Source of the DNA: Chloroflexota bacterium
GTDB lineage: Bacteria; Chloroflexota; Anaerolineae; Aggregatilineales; Ch27
NCBI GenBank assembly: GCA_019873685.1
Contig: JAIOAT010000005.1
Coordinates: 1 to 64,000 of the forward strand
Length of the DNA: 64,000 nucleotides
Reading direction: 5' to 3'
Shown here piece by piece: positions 1-8,791 of this stretch (its first letter is position 1; each line of letters begins with the position of its first letter). The translations under genes were made by a program, and so were the position numbers. The notes beneath the pieces are model-generated. The model was not told the origin of the DNA and ran no database searches. It saw only the letters and a list, made by a program, of their open reading frames with translations.

Positions 1-1149
1 GTCCATCGGCCCGTACCTGCGAGCCATATCAGCCATGACGCTGTGGTAGCGGTCCATGCCATCAGTGGCAATAGTCACGATGACATCATCCGCGCCCATC
101 TCATAGTACTTGGCCGTCTTGATCGCGCCAATGATGTTGCAGATACTGCTGATGCCCAGGATACGCCCGAGTTTTTCAACCAGAGCTTCATCCAGTCCGA
201 ACCGCTTGACCAGCGTTTCCCGCCCGACTTCCTCAGCAAAGACCTGCAGCACACGCTTGGTCTCAATATCGTCAATGCACATGATCGCGTCCATGTTCAT
301 CACATTGTGGATCCACGTCACGTGCTTGTCACCAATACCCTGGATGTCATGCCCGCCATAGCCATTGTTGTACAGGGTCGGGCACTGGATCGGCTCCAGA
401 CCGACAATCTTGTGTTCAGGCCAGAGCTGCTTGAGCCGGTCGCCGGCGGCAATGGTTCCGGCGCTGCCCATTGCGGAGACATAAGCGCTGACGGCGCCCT
501 TGCCGATTCCCTGCGCTGCCAGTTCGCCAGCAAGCTCCGCAATCGTATTGCCGGTCACATAATAGTGAAACCGGTAGTTGCCCATCACCTCAAACTGGTT
601 GAGGATGCGGATGTTCGGGTCAGCGCGCCGCAGTTCCCAGGTCTTATCATAGATTTCCTTGACATTGCTCTCGCAACCGGGGGTCTTGATGACCTGAGCG
701 CCGTAAGCCTCGATCAGGTCAAAGCGTTCCTGACTCATTTCCTCGGGCAGGATCACGATACTCCGGTATCCCATGCGCCCGCCGATCCAGGCCCCACCAA
801 TCCCATAATTCCCGGTAGACGGCCAGACTAGGGTGTGTCGGTCGGTGTCAACCTCGTTGAACAGGGTCTTCTCAGTCAGGACGGAATAAGCCGCGCCTAC
901 CTTATGGCTGCCGCTGGGGAAGTCCGCGCCGTAAAGCACCACAATGTTGGCGTCCAGGCCCGTCAACGCCTTAGGCAGAACAACGTGGTAGACCTCATTC
1001 CGCTCATTTCGCCAGGTCACGTTGAACAGGTTAATCGGCGCAAGAGGGTCTTCACGCTTAGCTTTCAGGGCGCGAGCGCGTACATCCGGGTTAATCCGGG
1101 AAGGATGCAGCATTTCTTCAAACGTTGGACCTAGATACGCTGGGCACAT
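1..1149 (-). CDS. PLP-dependent lyase/cysteine-synthase-like enzyme, C-terminus cut by window edge
   Basis: An open frame of 383 codons runs from an ATG at 1149 off the left edge, so the C-terminus is missing. The protein is a fold-type II PLP enzyme (cysteine/threonine synthase and tryptophan synthase beta superfamily). The likely Schiff-base lysine is in FPSGSHKVGAAYS near residue 83, and the phosphate- or substrate-contacting loop is STGNYGIGGAW near 113. It resembles proteins usually named PLP-dependent lyase/thiolase or 'subunit beta'. The exact substrate cannot be read from sequence. It lies last in a minus-strand run containing a YgeW-type transcarbamylase and carbamate kinase. In the E. 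coli yge cluster the PLP lyase YgeX occupies the comparable role, so this could be an analogous ammonia-lyase, which is inference. It is not an obvious YgeX orthologue. Confidence 0.8.
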   Translation of the reverse strand, partial: MCPAYLGPTFEEMLHPSRINPDVRARALKAKREDPLAPINLFNVTWRNERNEVYHVVLPKALTGLDANIVVLYGADFPSGSHKVGAAYSVLTEKTLFNEVDTDRHTLVWPSTGNYGIGGAWIGGRMGYRSIVILPEEMSQERFDLIEAYGAQVIKTPGCESNVKEIYDKTWELRRADPNIRILNQFEVMGNYRFHYYVTGNTIAELAGELAAQGIGKGAVSAYVSAMGSAGTIAAGDRLKQLWPEHKIVGLEPIQCPTLYNNGYGGHDIQGIGDKHVTWIHNVMNMDAIMCIDDIETKRVLQVFAEEVGRETLVKRFGLDEALVEKLGRILGISSICNIIGAIKTAKYYEMGADDVIVTIATDGMDRYHSVMADMARRYGPMD

Positions 1150-1181
1150 GCCCGTTTCTCCTCCGTAAATGATAGCGAGTT

Positions 1182-1427
1182 TCAGCCTGCGTCTTCGCCC
1201 AGCAGCCGGACTTCCAGGCGCTTGAGCATGTCATAGAGGACATCGCGCCGGTGGGCCATATCGCGGTACAGCAGGTAATCTTCATCGCTCATCTTGACTG
1301 TACCGCCGTCATTGGCTTCCAGCAGCGCTGCGATTTCCTTTGTGATCTTCTCGTAGGCCAGCACGGCCTCACGATACTTCTCGATCAGCGTGGAGGTGGA
1401 GTCTTGCCCCTGTAGATTGTCGCTCAC
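1182..1427 (-). CDS. Small charged hypothetical protein (81 aa)
   Basis: The GTG start at 1427 is preceded by a strong AGGGAGGG ribosome site about 5 bases upstream. The 81-residue product is acidic and largely helical, with heptad-like stretches (EKYREAVLAYEKITKEIAAL and DVLYDMLKRLEVRLL) that suggest a short coiled coil. There is no signal peptide or membrane segment. I do not recognise a family. It sits 30 bases downstream of the glycosyltransferase gene and 32 bases upstream of the PLP-enzyme gene in the same direction, so it is probably cotranscribed. Its role is unknown. Confidence 0.6.
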   Translation of the reverse strand: MSDNLQGQDSTSTLIEKYREAVLAYEKITKEIAALLEANDGGTVKMSDEDYLLYRDMAHRRDVLYDMLKRLEVRLLGEDAG

Positions 1428-1457
1428 GGTTTCCCTCCCTCAACAGCACCTTCGCCA

Positions 1458-2531
1458 CTAATCCTCGCCTGTCACCTTTTCCAACACCTCGCTTGGCACA
1501 TCGTTGCCCTGCGCCTTTTTGTTCAGCGGCATGACTCCATGGCGTGGCGCCGCAGCAACCTCCTGGCTGCTGGCCGGCTCAAAGCCGTAAGCCTCCGCAA
1601 TCACATAGAGAGGGCGCCGGCGCACCTCGTCATAGATGCGGGCGATATACTGCCCCATGATATAGAAGAAAAACAACTGAAACGAACTCAGCAACAGCAA
1701 CACAATCAGCGTGGTTGCCTGCCCCTCGAAGATCAACTGCCCCGTTGCCAGCCGCAGGAGGGCAACCACCGGTATAGCCAGCACCGCAATGACCGCCAGC
1801 GCCAGGCTAACGTGCATCGCCACCTGGAGAGGGAAAAACGAAAAGCCCGTGATCGCATCGAGCGCAAAGCGGAACATCTTCCCCAGCGGATAATGTGTCT
1901 CACCCCAGCGGCGCTGTTCCCGCACATAGGTTACACCAGTCTGCCGGAACCCCACCCAGCTGGTCATCCCCCGGATGTACGGATTGTGTTCAGGCATATG
2001 CCGCAAGGCAATGACCACCCGCCGATCCATCAGGCGGAAGTCGCCGGTATCCAGCGGAATCTCGATCTCCGCAATCCGGTACACCAGCCGGTAGAACAGC
2101 CGCGCCGTCTGCAGTTTGAACCAGCTTTCGCCTTCGCGCTTCTCCCGAACGGCATAGACAACGTCGTAGCCCTCTTTCCACCGCTCGATCATCTGGGGGA
2201 TGATCTCCGGCGGATCCTGTAGATCGGCGTCGATCAGGATAACAGCCTGTCCATCCGCATAGTCCAGACCAGCCGTCACCGCGATCTGGTGGCCGAAGTT
2301 CCGGGAAAAGCTCAGGACACGCACCTGTGGAGCGCGGGCCTGCAATTCGCGCATCAACTGCAGCGAATTATCCCGGCTGCCATCGTTGACCAGGATCAGT
2401 TCCCAGGGTTCCCCAAGACTTTCCATAACAGCACTGATCCGGTCAAAGAGCGGGAAGATATTCCCCTCCTCGTTGTAGACCGGGGCGACTATCGAATAGA
2501 CAGGCCTGCTTTCCATGCCATCACCCGCCAT
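1458..2531 (-). CDS. GT2 family polyprenyl-phosphate-type glycosyltransferase (DPM1/GtrB-like)
   Basis: The 357-residue product has an N-terminal GT-A domain with the GT2 signature VAPVYNEEGNIFPLF (about residues 15-29) and the metal/nucleotide motif DADLQDPPEI (about 100-109). The LDTGDFRLMDRR loop is typical of DPM1/GtrB enzymes. Two hydrophobic helices near residues 230-260 and 270-300 anchor it in the membrane. The family transfers sugar from UDP or GDP to undecaprenyl phosphate for later use outside the cell. The last 50 residues are hydrophilic. An in-frame ATG five codons further in is a possible alternative start. Its link with the surrounding catabolic genes is positional only. Confidence 0.85.
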   Translation of the reverse strand: MAGDGMESRPVYSIVAPVYNEEGNIFPLFDRISAVMESLGEPWELILVNDGSRDNSLQLMRELQARAPQVRVLSFSRNFGHQIAVTAGLDYADGQAVILIDADLQDPPEIIPQMIERWKEGYDVVYAVREKREGESWFKLQTARLFYRLVYRIAEIEIPLDTGDFRLMDRRVVIALRHMPEHNPYIRGMTSWVGFRQTGVTYVREQRRWGETHYPLGKMFRFALDAITGFSFFPLQVAMHVSLALAVIAVLAIPVVALLRLATGQLIFEGQATTLIVLLLLSSFQLFFFYIMGQYIARIYDEVRRRPLYVIAEAYGFEPASSQEVAAAPRHGVMPLNKKAQGNDVPSEVLEKVTGED

Positions 2532-2535
2532 GACC

Positions 2536-2554
2536 GCAGCGGAGCCTCCGCTGC
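2536..2554 (-). promoter_or_regulatory. Perfect palindrome enclosing the Shine-Dalgarno of the glycosyltransferase gene
   Basis: Nine-base arms (GCAGCGGAG and CTCCGCTGC) are separated by one base in the 41-base gap between the threonine-synthase stop and the glycosyltransferase start. On the transcribed strand the GGAGG ribosome site lies inside the 5' half of the hairpin, so folding could hide it. There is no T-tract, so a terminator is unlikely. The regulatory role is inference. Confidence 0.4.
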
Positions 2555-2572
2555 ACTACCTCCTACCAGACC

Positions 2573-3832
2573 TTATCCGTTAACCACCGCCCGAACAGCC
2601 TCAAGACTGGGGGTCACCCGGACCGCGCTGCCCACCGACTTCATCGCACTGCGGATGTCCTTCAGGCCGCTCCCCGTTACCAGCACAGCTACACTCTCAG
2701 AAGAACGTACTCGCCCTTCGGCAACGGCTTGCTTCAGCCCGGCATAGGCCGCCGCCCCGGCTGGTTCAGCAAAAACCCCCGTCGCCTGGGCCAGTTCCGG
2801 GATGGCCTGGATGATCTGATCGTCGCTCACCCGGACGAACGCCCCACCGGTCTCCCGTACGGCGCGTAGGGCTTTGGCGCGGTCACGAGGCAGGCCGCTG
2901 CTGATGCTGTCAGCAATCGTGTGAGCGTCAACAGGCTTCATCTCCTGAGCCGTCAGGTTATGCTGCCACGCCTCCACCAGCGGGGAGCTGCCTTCAGCCT
3001 GTACACCGATCAGTCGCGGCACGCGCTCGATCCAGCCCATCGCCAGCATATCGACGAAGCCTTTATGCACGCCGCCGATGATGCTTCCATCCCCTACACT
3101 GACCACGACCACATCCGGCGTCTGCCAGCCAAGTTGCTCAGCCAGCTCAAACGACACGGTTTTCTTGCCTTCCGTGGTGAACGGATTGATACCTGTACTA
3201 CGATTGTACCAGCCAAATTCCTCACAAACATCCCAGCACAGGTCAAAGGCGTCATCATACGTGCCCTCGACCAGCAGGACGCGGGCGCCATAGACCAGCA
3301 ACTGGGCAATCTTGGCTTCCGGCGCTGACGCTGGCACGAAGATCGTGGCGTTGATCCCTGGAGTAGCCGCACAGACTCCTGCCAGCGCCGCCGCCGCATT
3401 GCCGGTGCTGGCGGTCGCCACTGTCGAAATCCCCATCTCCAGAGCGTGCGCTACTACCATCGCGCTGGCCCGATCCTTGAACGACGCCGTGGGATTGCGG
3501 CCATCATCTTTGACCCATACGCGAGCCAATCCAAGCGTCTCCGCCACGCGCGGCGCATCATAAAGGGGCGTTCCACCAATGTTCAGCGCGGGCAGTCGCG
3601 CTTCAGCGGAAAGCGGCGCAAGCTGCCGGTACCACATCGACCGTGCCCCGCCGTTCGGGCGCGCCGCGGGAATCCGATCGTAAGCGTAGACCACATCCAG
3701 CACGCCGACCGGCCCGCAGGCCGGACAGACGTACGTCACCTGATCCAGGCTGTATTCCGCCCCGCAGACAACGCACCGGAATCCTTCTACATGCGGCAGT
3801 CTGCTGGCAAGACTCACTCGCGAGTGATCCAC
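2573..3832 (-). CDS. thrC: Threonine synthase (or threonine-synthase-like PLP enzyme)
   Basis: The 419-residue fold-type II PLP enzyme normally converts O-phosphohomoserine to threonine. The N-terminus carries a rubredoxin-like CxxC...CxxC knuckle (CVVCGAEY and CPACG, about residues 20-40). The PLP lysine is in PTASFKDRAS near residue 117 and the phosphate loop near ASTGNAAAALAG. The GTG start at 3832 overlaps the end of the carbamate kinase gene by 19 bases and has a GGGGAG site upstream. A second GTG at 3817 would make a four-base GTGA overlap instead. Because it lies inside a purine-catabolic island, a side role in amino-acid deamination is possible, but the sequence looks like an ordinary long-form threonine synthase. 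Confidence 0.85.
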   Translation of the reverse strand: MDHSRVSLASRLPHVEGFRCVVCGAEYSLDQVTYVCPACGPVGVLDVVYAYDRIPAARPNGGARSMWYRQLAPLSAEARLPALNIGGTPLYDAPRVAETLGLARVWVKDDGRNPTASFKDRASAMVVAHALEMGISTVATASTGNAAAALAGVCAATPGINATIFVPASAPEAKIAQLLVYGARVLLVEGTYDDAFDLCWDVCEEFGWYNRSTGINPFTTEGKKTVSFELAEQLGWQTPDVVVVSVGDGSIIGGVHKGFVDMLAMGWIERVPRLIGVQAEGSSPLVEAWQHNLTAQEMKPVDAHTIADSISSGLPRDRAKALRAVRETGGAFVRVSDDQIIQAIPELAQATGVFAEPAGAAAYAGLKQAVAEGRVRSSESVAVLVTGSGLKDIRSAMKSVGSAVRVTPSLEAVRAVVNG

Positions 3833-4755
3833 GTCCCCGTCTCCCCGCGCAATGCCCGCACAATGTTCGGCGGATCGGTGATCAGCGCTTCCTGGCCGCC
3901 CTTTTCCAGGAAGCTGATGATCGCTTCAATCTTGGGCAACATGCTCCCTGGCTTGAAGTGCCCTTCCGCCGCGTAACGTCTGGCTTCGTCCAGCGTCATG
4001 CGATCCAGCCATACCTGGTTAGGTGTGTTGAAGTGCAGGGCGACTTTCTCCACCGCTGTCGAGATCAGCAGCAGATCGGCTTTGATCTCGCTGGCCAGCA
4101 GCGCTGTCGCCCGATCCTTGTCGATGACCGCAATCGCACCATGCAGGTCGCCGTGCTCATCTTCATAAACAGGGATGCCGCCGCCGCCGACAGCAATGAC
4201 AATCACGCCCTTCTCCAGCAAATCCTGGATCGCCCGCTGCTCGACAATCCGCAGCGGCTCAGGCGAGGCGATCAACCGCCGCCAGCCACGACCGGCGTCT
4301 TCTGCAACCGTCCAGCCCTGCGCTTCAAAGGTGCGTGCCGTAGCCTCGTCCATGAACCCGCCAATCCCCTTAACCGGATTCTGGAAGGCAGGGTCATTCC
4401 GATCGACCACCGTCTGGGTGATCACCGTGACGATGGTTTTCTCGATGCCAACCTTGCGGAAGGCGTTGCCCAGCGCCTGTTGGAGCATGTAGCCAATCGA
4501 ACCCTGTGTATCAGCGCCGATGAGGTCGATCGGAGTCGGGTGCACTTCGTGGGCCGCCAGTTCGTTGCGGCGCAGGATGAACCCGACCTGTGGCCCATTG
4601 CCATGGGTGACCACCACATTCCACCCCTGCACCACCATGTCCGCAATGTGCTTCGCTGTCTCGCGGACAGCTTCCCATTGATGTTCAACGGCTGTTTTAG
4701 TTTTGTCAGTAATGAGGGCGTTGCCGCCAACGGCAACCACCGCAGTCTTAGCCAT
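3814..4755 (-). CDS. arcC: Carbamate kinase
   Basis: The 313-residue amino-acid-kinase-fold protein is the usual length for the family. Motifs are VVAVGGNALI at the N-terminus, THGNGPQVG (about residues 50-58), AVGGGGIPV (about 200) and KPGSMLPKIEA near the C-terminus. The enzyme makes ATP from ADP and carbamoyl phosphate, leaving carbamate that decays to ammonia and carbon dioxide. It lies directly downstream of a YgeW-type transcarbamylase gene, the arrangement expected for a catabolic route that harvests carbamoyl phosphate. E. coli has the comparable pair ygeW and yqeA. No arginine deiminase gene is visible here, so an ordinary arginine deiminase pathway is not supported by this window. 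Confidence 0.93.
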   Translation of the reverse strand: MAKTAVVAVGGNALITDKTKTAVEHQWEAVRETAKHIADMVVQGWNVVVTHGNGPQVGFILRRNELAAHEVHPTPIDLIGADTQGSIGYMLQQALGNAFRKVGIEKTIVTVITQTVVDRNDPAFQNPVKGIGGFMDEATARTFEAQGWTVAEDAGRGWRRLIASPEPLRIVEQRAIQDLLEKGVIVIAVGGGGIPVYEDEHGDLHGAIAVIDKDRATALLASEIKADLLLISTAVEKVALHFNTPNQVWLDRMTLDEARRYAAEGHFKPGSMLPKIEAIISFLEKGGQEALITDPPNIVRALRGETGTWITRE

Positions 4756-4848
4756 AGATTCTGAACTCCCTTACTGGTGGGCAGAGACAGGACACCTCCC
4801 CTGCCCTCTGCCCACCCTCCATTTAGCGAAAACAGGCAAACGCCATCA

Positions 4849-5829
4849 TCAGCGCATGGTCAGCGCCATCACAGCTTTCTGGGCATGGAGACGATTCTCC
4901 GCCTGGTCCCAGACCCGGCTCTGCGGGCCATCGATCACGGCATCGGTGACTTCAATGTTGCGATCGGCGGGCAGCGGATGCATGTAGATGGCGTGTTCAG
5001 CCGCCAACGCCATGCGCCGCTCATCCGCGATCCAGTCCTGATACTTATTGGTAATGCGTGTTGTCTCATCAGGATCGAGCGTGGTCATCATTGGCCCCCA
5101 GCTCTTGGGGAGGACGATGTCCGCGCCCTTGAAGCCAGCGTCAAAGTCATCCAGCAGCTCCAGGCTGCCGCCGGCGCGTCTGGCATTCTCTTTGGCCTGC
5201 TCCACAATGTCCGGCATCAACTTGAACTCCGGCGGATGGGTGAGGCGCACGTTCATCCCGAAGCGCGTCATGAGCAGGATCAGGCAATGCGGCACCGACA
5301 TCGGCTTAGAGTAACTGGCGGCATACGCCCAGCTCACGTTGATCGTCCGGCCCTTAAGATTGCGGCCAAAGTTCTCGATGATCGTCATGGCATCGGCCAG
5401 AATCTGGAAGGGATGGTAAATCTCGCACTGCATGTTCAGCACCGGCACGCGGCTGGCTTCAGCAATGTCACGGATGTACTTGTTGCCCTCGCCCCACTCG
5501 ACATGGCGCACGGCGATCCCGTCGCAGTACCGGCCGATGATCTCGCCGAGTTCCTTGGGCGTATCGCCATGCTTGATTTGCGTGGTGCGGCTCTCAATGA
5601 ACTGCGCGTGCCCGCCAAGCTGAGCCATGCCCGCCTCAAAGCTGACCCGTGTGCGGGTGCTGCTGAAGAAGAACAGCATAGCCAGCACCTTGTCCCGCAG
5701 CAGCGCATGCGGCTCGCCGACCGCGCGCTTGCGCTTGAGGTCAAACGCCACATCCAGAATCGTCCAGATTTCGTCGTCAGTGAATTCCTGGGTCGTGATC
5801 ATGTCGCGACCGCGAAGATCTGTCTGCAT
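4849..5829 (-). CDS. ygeW: YgeW-type knotted catabolic transcarbamylase
   Basis: The 326-residue product carries the carbamoyl-phosphate site SSTRTR (residues 56-61), KHGDT (86-90), HPFQ (139-142) and MHPLPADR (283-290). From memory it matches E. coli YgeW closely through WAYAASYSKPMSVP and LMTRFGMNVRLTHP, better than ornithine transcarbamylase. YgeW is described as a knotted ancestral catabolic transcarbamylase of the urate/purine utilisation cluster. The expected direction is phosphorolysis of a ureido compound to an amine plus carbamoyl phosphate. I chose the ATG at 5829 because AGGAGA lies about 9 bases upstream. An upstream in-frame extension to 5889 has no such site. Carbamate kinase follows 93 bases downstream. 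Confidence 0.85.
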   Translation of the reverse strand: MQTDLRGRDMITTQEFTDDEIWTILDVAFDLKRKRAVGEPHALLRDKVLAMLFFFSSTRTRVSFEAGMAQLGGHAQFIESRTTQIKHGDTPKELGEIIGRYCDGIAVRHVEWGEGNKYIRDIAEASRVPVLNMQCEIYHPFQILADAMTIIENFGRNLKGRTINVSWAYAASYSKPMSVPHCLILLMTRFGMNVRLTHPPEFKLMPDIVEQAKENARRAGGSLELLDDFDAGFKGADIVLPKSWGPMMTTLDPDETTRITNKYQDWIADERRMALAAEHAIYMHPLPADRNIEVTDAVIDGPQSRVWDQAENRLHAQKAVMALTMR

Positions 5830-5938
5830 CGCTGCCAGTCTCCTGTCTGTGTGCCATCCCTTTGATTTACAGAAGATGGTGCCCGGCACACGCCGGGCAT
5901 CCGTATTCGCTTACCACACTCAAACCCCGCCTGGTGGA

Positions 5939-6892
5939 TTACTCCATCGCACCGAGGATCAGCGCCAGCAACGCCATGCGCATCACTACGCCGTTGAAAG
6001 CTTCCACCCAGTAACGGGCAAACCGCGTGTCGTCCACATCCACGGTCAGCTCGTCCTGGCGCGGCAGGGAGTGCAGCACAATGGCATCCTGGCGGGCCTT
6101 CTTGAGCAGGATTTCCTTGGTGATCTTGTACTCCGGCGGCGTGAGACCCTTATCCGCGGTCGCTTCCTGACGGGCTTTGGTATAGTCCGGCTGCACTACC
6201 GGCTCCATGTAGATCACATCCACATCGCCGATGACATCGTGCACGGAATTGACCACCTCGAACTGCGTCCCCATCTCGGTGATTTCCTTCTTGAATTCCT
6301 CGGTGAGGGCCATCTCCGGCGGGGAAACCACGTACGCCTTGACATCGAACTGCGACAGGGCATACAGCATCGAGTGCATGGTGCGCATTCGCATATCGCC
6401 GACCAGGAGAAAATCGAGGCCATCCAGCGTGCCCTTTTCCTCCAGGATCGTGTAGAGGTCCGTCAGCACCTGGGTTGGATGCTCACCCCAGCCGTCACCC
6501 GCGTTGATTACCGGGATGCTGGCCCAGCGTGCCGCCTCGTGGGGGGCGCCCTGCTGGAAGTGGCGCATAACGATCACATCGCCATAGTACTCCAGCATGT
6601 GCACGGTGTCCTTGATCGACTCCTGGTAGAAGTCACCAGCGCGGGTCATCTTGGCGTCGGCAAAGCCGGTGACCTTACCGCCCAGGCGCAGCATCGCGGC
6701 TTCGTGCGCCAGCCGCGTGCGTGTGCTAGGCTGGTAGAACGCCGTGACCAGGATCTTCTCCGCCAGCAGATCCGTGTTCTGCCGATTGCGGGCGAACGGA
6801 GCCAGTTCATCGGCCACTTCAAAAACGCGCTCAAACTCGTTGCGCTCGAAACCCTTGAGAGAGAGAATGTCCCGACCGGCAAAGCTCCTCAT
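5939..6892 (-). CDS. pyrB: Aspartate-transcarbamylase-like protein with non-canonical substrate loops
   Basis: The 317-residue product clearly has the aspartate transcarbamylase catalytic-chain fold: STRTR (56-60), IVMRH (107-111), GEHPTQ (136-141), MRTMHS (169-174) and LHSLPRQDE (273-281). The carbamoyl-phosphate residues are therefore present. The conserved S-x-x-x-K-G-E-T loop holding Ser80 and Lys84 of E. coli PyrB is replaced by MTRAGDFYQESIKDT (82-96). The RVQ motif that binds aspartate is replaced by EPVVQ (230-234). Proline 266 of the LHPLPR motif is serine. I see no pyrI, carB or other pyrimidine gene nearby. Instead it lies between adenine deaminase and the YgeW-type gene, so a catabolic or altered-substrate role is more likely than UMP synthesis. 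The pyrB symbol denotes family only. Confidence 0.75.
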   Translation of the reverse strand: MRSFAGRDILSLKGFERNEFERVFEVADELAPFARNRQNTDLLAEKILVTAFYQPSTRTRLAHEAAMLRLGGKVTGFADAKMTRAGDFYQESIKDTVHMLEYYGDVIVMRHFQQGAPHEAARWASIPVINAGDGWGEHPTQVLTDLYTILEEKGTLDGLDFLLVGDMRMRTMHSMLYALSQFDVKAYVVSPPEMALTEEFKKEITEMGTQFEVVNSVHDVIGDVDVIYMEPVVQPDYTKARQEATADKGLTPPEYKITKEILLKKARQDAIVLHSLPRQDELTVDVDDTRFARYWVEAFNGVVMRMALLALILGAME

Positions 6893-7024
6893 GACTGTGC
6901 TTTCTCCTTAGATAGGTAGTGGTAGCCGACCATGGCGATAATAAACACACAGGCTACCGGCAGGATGGTGACCTGCTGCCCCTTCCGGGCGCCTGTGTAG
7001 TGTAACCCGTCCCACAGGGACTGG

Positions 7025-8743
7025 CTAGTCCACCCACAGACTGACCTGTTCAAATCGATCGACATCGATCAAGCCGGCATCGGTTAGTTTCAGCTGCGGA
7101 ATAACTTCCAGCGCCATGAAGCTCATGGCCATAAACGGATCATGCAGCGTAGAACCCAGTTCATACCCGGCAGCGATTAGCGCGTCGATCGCCTGCCGTA
7201 CCTTGCTGATCGGCTGATCGCTCATCAGCCCGCCGATCGGCAGGGCCAGCTCAGCCAGGACACGTTCCCCATCGACAGCTACCAGCCCGCCGCCAAGTTC
7301 GCCAACGCGCCTGGCTGCTGCCATCATACTGGCGTCATCCGCTCCAATGACCACCAGGTTATGGTGGTCATGCGCCACCGTCCCGGCAATGGCGCCACGC
7401 CGGAGGCCAAACCCCTGGATGAACCCCTTGCCCATATTGCCACTGGCATGGTGGCGCTCAATCACCGCCATCTTTAGAATATCCCGCTCCGGGTCGCTGA
7501 CGGCATAGCCATCAACCAGCAGCGCGTCCTCAACCCGATGCTCGGTCACCAGTTGATCGCGAATGACGCCAATCACCCGGATGCGTTTTCCCTCAGCCGG
7601 GATGGCGAAATCCACAGCTTCCCAGCGCACGTTCATCGAATGCCGTAACTGCACCGGCTTGCGATCCGGCAGGGTAACCACCACCCTACCATCCTCAGCG
7701 ACCAGTTCCCCGCCGCGGTAGACGCTCTCGGCCTCAGGATGTCGCAAATCACTGAATACCACCAGGTCCGCCCGGCTGCCTGGAATAACAGCGCCCCGAT
7801 CGCGCAGGCCAAAATATTCCGCCGGATTAAGCGTGGCCATGCGAATGGCTGTGATGGGATCGATGCCTTCTGCTATAGCCACGCGCACCATGTAGTCAAC
7901 CGATCCCTGGTCAACTAGATCGGCGGGCTGTCGGTCGTCTGTACAGAACGATATCCGGCGGCTGTTCTCCGGCGTGATCATCGGCAAGAGCGCCAGCAGA
8001 TTGTGGGCATTGGTCGCTTCCCGGATGAAGATATGCATACCCAGCCGGAGCTTTTCCAGCGCCTCTTCAACTGTGGTGGACTCGTGCTCACTCTGGATAC
8101 CCGCCGCAACGTAGGCGTTAAGCGCCTTGTCGGTCAGGCCAGGGCAATGACCATCAAGCACACGATCCGCGAAGATCTCGATTTTGCGCAGCACCGACTC
8201 ATCGCCGCGAATCACCCCCGGATAGTTCATCATCTCCGCCAGTCCCAGCACCCAGGGGTTGCCGGCCAGTGTCTGCAGGTCATGGGCTTCCAGGCGCGCA
8301 CCGGCCGTTTCCATCCGCGTCGCTGGCACACAGCTCGACGCCATCACGTACATGCTGACCGGACTGTACTTGGCCGCGTCCAGCATGAAACGGATGCCTT
8401 CAAGGCCAAATACGTTGGCGATCTCATGGGGATCGGTTACGACCGTCGTCACTCCGCGGGCCAGCACCGCCCGGAAGAATTCCGGCGGTGTGCATAGACT
8501 GCTCTCGATGTGTACATGGGCGTCAATGTAGCCAGGGCACACGTAACGGCCAGCCAGGTCGATACTCCGAGCAGCCTCATAGCCTCTGCCCAGCGCCGCC
8601 ACGCGACTGCGCTTGATCACGATGTCCGTGTCCTGAATCTCGCCGGAGCATACGTTCACCAGACGGGCGTTACGTAGGACGAGATCGGCCGGTGCATCCC
8701 CGCGAGCGACAGCGATCAGGGCCTGCTTCTCTTCCAGCGTCAA
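7025..8743 (-). CDS. ade: Adenine deaminase
   Basis: The roughly 572-residue amidohydrolase-superfamily enzyme converts adenine to hypoxanthine and ammonia. Diagnostic motifs are PGYIDAHVHIESS (metal His pair), VVTDPHEIANVFG and FCTDDRQPADL, with the characteristic C-terminal Ade domain containing VAHDHHNLVVIG and a final LGSTLHDPFMAMSFMALEVIP stretch. The TTG start at 8743 is preferred because AGGAGG lies 6 bases upstream. An in-frame TTG at 8779 lacks a good site. The gene follows the hydantoinase-like gene by about 50 bases in the same direction and feeds hypoxanthine into the purine-degradation logic of this island. Confidence 0.92.
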   Translation of the reverse strand: MTLEEKQALIAVARGDAPADLVLRNARLVNVCSGEIQDTDIVIKRSRVAALGRGYEAARSIDLAGRYVCPGYIDAHVHIESSLCTPPEFFRAVLARGVTTVVTDPHEIANVFGLEGIRFMLDAAKYSPVSMYVMASSCVPATRMETAGARLEAHDLQTLAGNPWVLGLAEMMNYPGVIRGDESVLRKIEIFADRVLDGHCPGLTDKALNAYVAAGIQSEHESTTVEEALEKLRLGMHIFIREATNAHNLLALLPMITPENSRRISFCTDDRQPADLVDQGSVDYMVRVAIAEGIDPITAIRMATLNPAEYFGLRDRGAVIPGSRADLVVFSDLRHPEAESVYRGGELVAEDGRVVVTLPDRKPVQLRHSMNVRWEAVDFAIPAEGKRIRVIGVIRDQLVTEHRVEDALLVDGYAVSDPERDILKMAVIERHHASGNMGKGFIQGFGLRRGAIAGTVAHDHHNLVVIGADDASMMAAARRVGELGGGLVAVDGERVLAELALPIGGLMSDQPISKVRQAIDALIAAGYELGSTLHDPFMAMSFMALEVIPQLKLTDAGLIDVDRFEQVSLWVD

Positions 8744-8791
8744 GGCAACCTCCTCTCTCCCGGCCAGATCACTCACCAATGCTCAATATAC

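Noticed and set aside
43-1134. Plus-strand frames near the left edge
   Set aside because: The minus strand here encodes a continuous PLP enzyme of 383 codons with clear motifs; the plus frames are its shadow.
3643-6919. Long plus-strand frames at 3643-4764, 4777-5865 and 5627-6919
   Set aside because: They run antisense to carbamate kinase and the two transcarbamylase genes, are rich in His, Arg and Gln without domain features, and reflect GC-rich shadow coding.
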